Assembly: GCA_031264715.1 (NCBI GenBank)
Contig: JAISDP010000044.1
Span: forward strand, 1-9,480
DNA from: Bacteroidales bacterium
Lineage (GTDB): Bacteria > Bacteroidota > Bacteroidia > Bacteroidales > UBA4181
DNA length: 9,480 nucleotides
Reading direction: 5' to 3'
Below, piece after piece: positions 5,739 through 9,480 of this stretch. The notes below the pieces were generated by a model. It ran no database searches, was not told where the DNA came from, and worked only from the letters and a program-made list of their open reading frames with translations. Every line of letters starts with the position of its first letter. Positions within the stretch are counted from its first letter, which is position 1. The position numbers and the translations under genes were made by a program.

Positions 5739-6320
5739 ATGACTGACCAGCAAATTTATCAGTATATCATATTACCGCTGATCATATTTTTCGCGCGCAT
5801 CTGTGATGTGAGCCTGGGTACACTGCGTATCGTGTTCGTATCCAAGGGCAAAAAGAATATCGCCCCTATCCTGGGTTTCTTCGAAGTATTCATCTGGATT
5901 GTGGTAATCAGCCAGATACTGAAAAATGTAGACAGTATAGTGGGTTACCTTGCCTATGCGGGTGGATATGCAGCCGGCAACTATATCGGCATGTACATCG
6001 AGGAGCGGATCGCATTCGGCACGCAGTTGATCAAGGTATTCTCGGCCAAAGACATCGCTCCCTTGCAGAAATGCCTTAATGCGGCGGGGTTCGGCACCAC
6101 TTTGGTGGACGGCGATGGTTCGTCGGGAAAAGTAACGATATTATATACGGTGATCAATCGTAAAACTTTCGAACAGGCGAGAAAAATCCTTGTAGAATTT
6201 GATCCGCTCATCTTTTATGTGATTGAGGATGTGCGTTTGGTAAAATCGGGTATATTTCCCGAAACTAAGCACAACAGGCCTTTTCAGCGCTTCTTCTGGC
6301 GAAGTAGACCCGGAAAGTAA
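5739..6320 (+). CDS. UPF0316 / DUF5698-DUF2179 membrane protein
   Basis: This 193-residue protein has three predicted membrane helices (about 7-25, 42-62, 66-86) followed by a cytosolic DUF2179-type domain (about 95-170). Recognisable family landmarks are DVSLGTLRIVFVSKGKK (23-39), GFFEVFIWI (46-54) and GYAAGNYIGMYIEERIA (76-92). The soluble part (VTILYTVINRKTFEQARKI, about 132-150) resembles the small ligand-binding-like domain also found in YitT-type proteins. The basic C-terminal tail (KHNRPFQRFFWRSRPGK) is variable. The biochemical function of UPF0316 is not established. The gene starts at ATG 5739-5741, 30 bases after the sirtuin stop, with no promoter or terminator in the gap, which suggests cotranscription. 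Confidence 0.9.
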   Translation: MTDQQIYQYIILPLIIFFARICDVSLGTLRIVFVSKGKKNIAPILGFFEVFIWIVVISQILKNVDSIVGYLAYAGGYAAGNYIGMYIEERIAFGTQLIKVFSAKDIAPLQKCLNAAGFGTTLVDGDGSSGKVTILYTVINRKTFEQARKILVEFDPLIFYVIEDVRLVKSGIFPETKHNRPFQRFFWRSRPGK

Positions 6321-6330
6321 GAATTTTGTG

Positions 6331-6338
6331 TACCTTTG
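6331..6338 (+). promoter_or_regulatory. Possible -7 box for the meaB operon
   Basis: TACCTTTG in the 57-base gap before meaB matches TAnnTTTG and would give a leader of about 35 bases. No good -33 TTG is visible at the right distance, since that position falls in the end of the preceding gene. Read-through from the sirtuin unit is therefore also possible, as no terminator separates them. Confidence 0.4.
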
Positions 6339-6377
6339 CCTTTTGTGTCACCAAATGAAATAAATTTAAGATATTGA

Positions 6378-7514
6378 ATGGCAGAATTTAATGAACACGG
6401 GATATGGCCTGATGATCATCTTGATCATGGTAGTGCGTTGACAGTAAATCCAGGCATAGAACAGCCACCGATCGTAGATACGGCTTCGTTGCAGCGGTTT
6501 CTGAGCAGGAAGCGGAAACCTTTAACGCTTAACGAATACATGGATGGCATTCTGGATGGCAATTGTACCCTGCTAAGCCAGGCCATTACGCTGGTGGAAA
6601 GTTCGCTGCCCGAACATGCGCAGATGGCGCAGGACATAGTGGAACGTTGCCTGCCGTATTCGGGAAAATCCATGCGGATAGGTATTACAGGTGTACCAGG
6701 CGCCGGTAAAAGCACGTTTATTGAAGCATTGGGAGGACACCTGACATCCAAAGGGCATAAACTGGCGGTGTTGGCCATCGACCCTTCGAGCGAACGTTCC
6801 AAGGGCAGCATATTGGGAGATAAAACCCGTATGGAAGAACTCTCGGCCGACCCGCATGCGTTTATCCGCCCATCCCCTTCCTCGGGCTCGCTGGGCGGGG
6901 TGGCGCAGAAAACTCGCGAAACAGTATTCCTCTGCGAAGCTGCCGGTTTCGACATCATTTTTATCGAAACCGTAGGTGTGGGACAATCGGAGACAGCCGT
7001 ACATTCCATGACCGATTTTTTCCTGCTGATACAGATCGCCGGCGCCGGCGACGAGCTACAGGGTATCAAGCGCGGTATCATGGAGATGGCCGACCTGATA
7101 ACCGTTAACAAAGCCGATGGCGGTAACCTGGAAAAAGCACAGCTGGCGCAGGCTCAATACATGAGCGCACTGCGCCTGTTCCCCAAGCCTGTGTCGGGCT
7201 GGGAGCCGCAAGCAACCATCTGCTCGGCTGTTACCCGGTTCGGAATCGATAACATTTGGGAGGCCGTGCAACAGTACGAACGGCTGACAAAAGATAACGG
7301 ATATTTCGAACAGCGCAGGAAACAACAGGCCAAGTACTGGATGAACGAAACCATCCGGAACAGCCTCGTTCGTCATTTTTATAATAACCCGGATATTAAA
7401 GCGCTGCTGCCCGAATATGAGCAGAAAATCACCGAGGATAAAACAAGTTCCTTTGCCGCGGCCCGGGCTTTATTAAACGAATATTTTAAAAATAAAATAA
7501 ATTTTAATATTTAA
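6378..7514 (+). CDS. meaB: MeaB/ArgK-type GTPase, methylmalonyl-CoA mutase chaperone
   Basis: This 378-residue G3E-family GTPase is known to gate cobalamin loading and protect methylmalonyl-CoA mutase, an enzyme of the succinate-propionate route. The P-loop is GVPGAGKS (105-112), and AIDPSSERSKGSILGDKTRM (133-152) is the family's highly conserved switch/Mg region. IETVGVGQSE (196-205) is the G3/switch II equivalent, and NKAD (244-247) gives guanine specificity. The C-terminal part (about 290-378) is the helical dimerisation arm. It is longer than the roughly 330-residue proteobacterial proteins because of a variable, acidic first 45 residues; this length is common in Bacteroidota. The mutase genes are not in the window. 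Downstream, the small membrane-protein gene starts only four bases after the stop. Confidence 0.96.
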   Translation: MAEFNEHGIWPDDHLDHGSALTVNPGIEQPPIVDTASLQRFLSRKRKPLTLNEYMDGILDGNCTLLSQAITLVESSLPEHAQMAQDIVERCLPYSGKSMRIGITGVPGAGKSTFIEALGGHLTSKGHKLAVLAIDPSSERSKGSILGDKTRMEELSADPHAFIRPSPSSGSLGGVAQKTRETVFLCEAAGFDIIFIETVGVGQSETAVHSMTDFFLLIQIAGAGDELQGIKRGIMEMADLITVNKADGGNLEKAQLAQAQYMSALRLFPKPVSGWEPQATICSAVTRFGIDNIWEAVQQYERLTKDNGYFEQRRKQQAKYWMNETIRNSLVRHFYNNPDIKALLPEYEQKITEDKTSSFAAARALLNEYFKNKINFNI

Positions 7515-7518
7515 CATC

Positions 7519-7626
7519 ATGTATTTATCTTCCATCCTTTGGTTGCTTACATGGCCTGCGCTCATCATCGTAGCGTATTGTGCTGTCAAATTTTTTGTAG
7601 AAAAGATTGATCTGTTGGAAGAATGA
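7519..7626 (+). CDS. 35-residue single-pass membrane protein, coupled to the downstream phosphotransferase
   Basis: This is a small ORF I read directly from the sequence: ATG at 7519-7521, 35 codons, TGA at 7624-7626. It encodes a short N-terminus, one long hydrophobic helix (LWLLTWPALIIVAYCAVKFF, about residues 7-26) and an acidic tail ending KIDLLEE. It begins four bases after the meaB stop, and its stop overlaps the next start as ATGA (7623-7626), the classical layout for translational coupling. The gap between meaB and the phosphotransferase is therefore almost exactly filled by this frame, which argues against chance. Its function is unknown; an accessory subunit or stabiliser of the membrane phosphotransferase is an inference from position. 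I know of no named family for it. Confidence 0.75.
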   Translation: MYLSSILWLLTWPALIIVAYCAVKFFVEKIDLLEE

Positions 7627-9479
7627 AACAACGGATACAGTTCTTTTTGAGTTATTTTCTGTATTGGATTGTATTTTTTGCGGTTGCCCGGCTGGTATTC
7701 ATGGCGTATAACCATGAATTATCCTTTTTGATGAGCGCCGGCGAGTGGTTTTCCACTTTCCGGTACGGGCTGCGCATGGATGCCTCCATGAGCGGTTATA
7801 TATCGGCTGTTGCAGCCCTGATCCTTACCGCATCGGCTTTTATGCGGGGAAAGGCGGCAGCCGGGGCGATGTCGGCGTATACTGCGACAGCGCTGGTAAT
7901 CGCCTGCATCCTGGTGGTTTCCGACATGGAACTTTACCGGCATTGGGGTTTCCGCCTCGACAGCACCCCGTTGGGTTATCTTAAAACACCCAGGGAGGCG
8001 TTGGGGTCGGCCAGTCTGTGGGCATTGGCAGTGCAACTGGCGCTGTTTGCGGCGCTGCTGTACGGATCGTGGATATGCTACAGGAAGCTTCTGCGTCCGC
8101 GGCTCATGAATGTTGCGTCTGCCGGTTGGATGGGCATTCCCGTTTTCCTGTTTGCCACGGCCCTGATGATTCTTCCCATCCGCGGGAGCCTGGGCATAGC
8201 CCCAATGAATGTCGGCTTTGTGTATTTCCACCCTGATAATATTTTTGCGAACCACTCTGCTGTCAACGTGATGTGGAATGCCGGCAAATCGCTGTTGAAC
8301 ACCAACGAGGTCTCCGAATACCATTTCATGGACGACCGTAAGGCCAAAGATATATTTGCAGCCTGTTATCCCCCCGCCGCCCATACCGAAATTCTCTTGA
8401 AGGAAGAGCGGCCTAACGTGATTGTCATTATACTGGAAAGTTTCTCTAACCGTATGATTGAAGCTTTGGGCGGCTTACCGGGCGTTACTCCCAACCTGAA
8501 TCAACTGTGCAGGGAAGGCATTGTTTTCTCGAATCTTTATTCGAACAGCGACCGTACCGACAAGGGAATCCTCGGGGTATTAAGCGGCTATCCGGTGCAT
8601 CCGGTGGCCAAAGTGATCAATTTTCCCGAAAAGACCCGTCAGTTGCCTTATCTCAACAAAGACCTGAAGCAGGCCGGTTACCATACCGGGTTTGTGTACG
8701 GATATGATGCCCACTACTCTAATTTTGCATCCTACTTTGGCAATGCAGGGTATGACAAACTGATTACCCGCGAAGATTTTCCGCCCGAAACTTACCGGGA
8801 TTCCAAATGGGGCGTACACGATCACTGGGTGCTCGAACGACTGCTGGAAGAATGTAACAGTTCCGCGACTCCATTTTTCAAGGCATTCATGGCGCTCAGC
8901 AGCCACGAGCCGTTCCGGGTTCCCATGCCTGTTGCCATCGAAGGCAACGATGAGGAAACCCTGTTTCTGAATGCCGCATACTATTCGGACAGGGCTGTAG
9001 GCGATTTCATCCGGTCAGCCAAAGAAACCGACTGGTGGGAACACTCCCTGGTTGTAATCACTGCCGATCACGGGTCGCGTCATCCGGGCAATATACCCAA
9101 CTATCATCCCGAACACTTCCATGTACCCATGTTGTGGCTGGGCGGAGCCATAGCCAAAGCCGATACGGTAATCGACGCCGTTGCCAGCCAGACGGATATC
9201 CCGCTTACGATTCTGCATCAATTGGGACTGCAAAGCGACGGCTACCGGTTCAGCAGGGATATTCTCGGGACGACAGCCGATCCTTTCGGGTTTTATGATT
9301 TTAACGACGGCTTTGGATTTGTTACCGGCGATACGCGCATCGCATTCGACAACGTGAGCCGCACGGTTATCTACCAGGAAGGCCCCCGCCCGGAGGACGC
9401 GGCAGAAAAGGGCAAGGCATATTTGCAGGTTTTTTCGGAAGACTTTAAAATGCGCGATCAGGTTGATAAACATCAATAG
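7623..9479 (+). CDS. LTA-synthase-type membrane phosphotransferase (sulfatase fold)
   Basis: This complete 618-residue protein has five N-terminal membrane helices (about 7-28, 57-74, 84-101, 130-152, 168-186) and a large periplasmic sulfatase-fold domain (about 263-555). The metal and catalytic residues of the LtaS family are present: E272 in IILESFSN, the nucleophile T312 in SDRTDKGI, W396 in KWGVHDHW, H428 in SSHEPF, and D482-H483 in TADHGSRHPG. HFHVP (498-502) fits the family's late His segment. Relatives transfer phosphoglycerol or phosphoethanolamine from phospholipids to an acceptor. Gram-negative Bacteroidota make no LTA, so the acceptor here is likely a periplasmic or surface glycan or lipid, not determinable from sequence. 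The start overlaps the small upstream gene (ATGA). The last 60 residues are a variable tail. Confidence 0.93.
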   Translation: MKQRIQFFLSYFLYWIVFFAVARLVFMAYNHELSFLMSAGEWFSTFRYGLRMDASMSGYISAVAALILTASAFMRGKAAAGAMSAYTATALVIACILVVSDMELYRHWGFRLDSTPLGYLKTPREALGSASLWALAVQLALFAALLYGSWICYRKLLRPRLMNVASAGWMGIPVFLFATALMILPIRGSLGIAPMNVGFVYFHPDNIFANHSAVNVMWNAGKSLLNTNEVSEYHFMDDRKAKDIFAACYPPAAHTEILLKEERPNVIVIILESFSNRMIEALGGLPGVTPNLNQLCREGIVFSNLYSNSDRTDKGILGVLSGYPVHPVAKVINFPEKTRQLPYLNKDLKQAGYHTGFVYGYDAHYSNFASYFGNAGYDKLITREDFPPETYRDSKWGVHDHWVLERLLEECNSSATPFFKAFMALSSHEPFRVPMPVAIEGNDEETLFLNAAYYSDRAVGDFIRSAKETDWWEHSLVVITADHGSRHPGNIPNYHPEHFHVPMLWLGGAIAKADTVIDAVASQTDIPLTILHQLGLQSDGYRFSRDILGTTADPFGFYDFNDGFGFVTGDTRIAFDNVSRTVIYQEGPRPEDAAEKGKAYLQVFSEDFKMRDQVDKHQ

Positions 9480-9480
9480 A

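Noticed and set aside
6425..7111. 228-codon minus-strand ORF antisense to meaB
   Set aside because: It is a shadow frame of a well-conserved GTPase; no recognisable domain.
7719..8384. 221-codon minus-strand ORF antisense to the phosphotransferase
   Set aside because: Basic, glycine/arginine-rich translation typical of a reverse frame of a GC-richer gene; no start context or family features.
1..9480. tRNA, rRNA, CRISPR array, insertion sequence or attachment site
   Set aside because: I looked on both strands and saw no cloverleaf-like set, spaced direct repeats, transposase or integrase, or terminal inverted repeats.

Overview
The window reads as chromosomal DNA from a member of the Bacteroidota, most likely the order Bacteroidales. 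Four things point there: several promoters of the TAnnTTTG (-7) type, near absence of Shine-Dalgarno sites, protein families typical of the phylum (a CCC-motif membrane protein, DUF2752, a zinc-less sirtuin, UPF0316), and the thrS-infC-rpmI-rplT order. The genus cannot be fixed from sequence alone. No mobile element, tRNA, rRNA or CRISPR array was seen, and most of the window is ordinary housekeeping sequence.

Left part, minus strand (about 1-4660). Reading right to left, there is a lone exported protein of unknown function (3997-4650). Next comes a translation operon: threonyl-tRNA synthetase (thrS), initiation factor IF-3 (infC), and ribosomal proteins L35 (rpmI) and L20 (rplT). It has a recognisable promoter in front of thrS and a strong intrinsic terminator 37 bases after rplT. 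Beyond the terminator a new promoter starts a small membrane-protein unit: a DUF2752 protein with a CPGCG motif, followed by a CCC-motif-like membrane protein cut by the window edge.

Centre (4651-5018). An AT-rich divergent intergenic region carries a promoter on each strand, a 14-bp perfect palindrome beside the minus-strand promoter, and a hairpin in the leader of the plus-strand transcript.

Right part, plus strand (5019-9479). A sirtuin (NAD-dependent deacylase) and a UPF0316/DUF2179 membrane protein form a likely pair. A second unit holds meaB (G-protein chaperone of methylmalonyl-CoA mutase), a 35-residue membrane protein too short for routine gene calling, and a 618-residue LTA-synthase-type phosphotransferase of the sulfatase fold. 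The small gene starts 4 bases after meaB and overlaps the phosphotransferase by an ATGA junction, so the three genes look transcriptionally and partly translationally coupled.

The most interesting points are the overlooked small membrane protein, the cysteine-free sirtuin with class III substrate residues, the odd start of the exported protein, and palindromes inside two promoters. I see no convincing evidence for a wholly new defence or mobile system.
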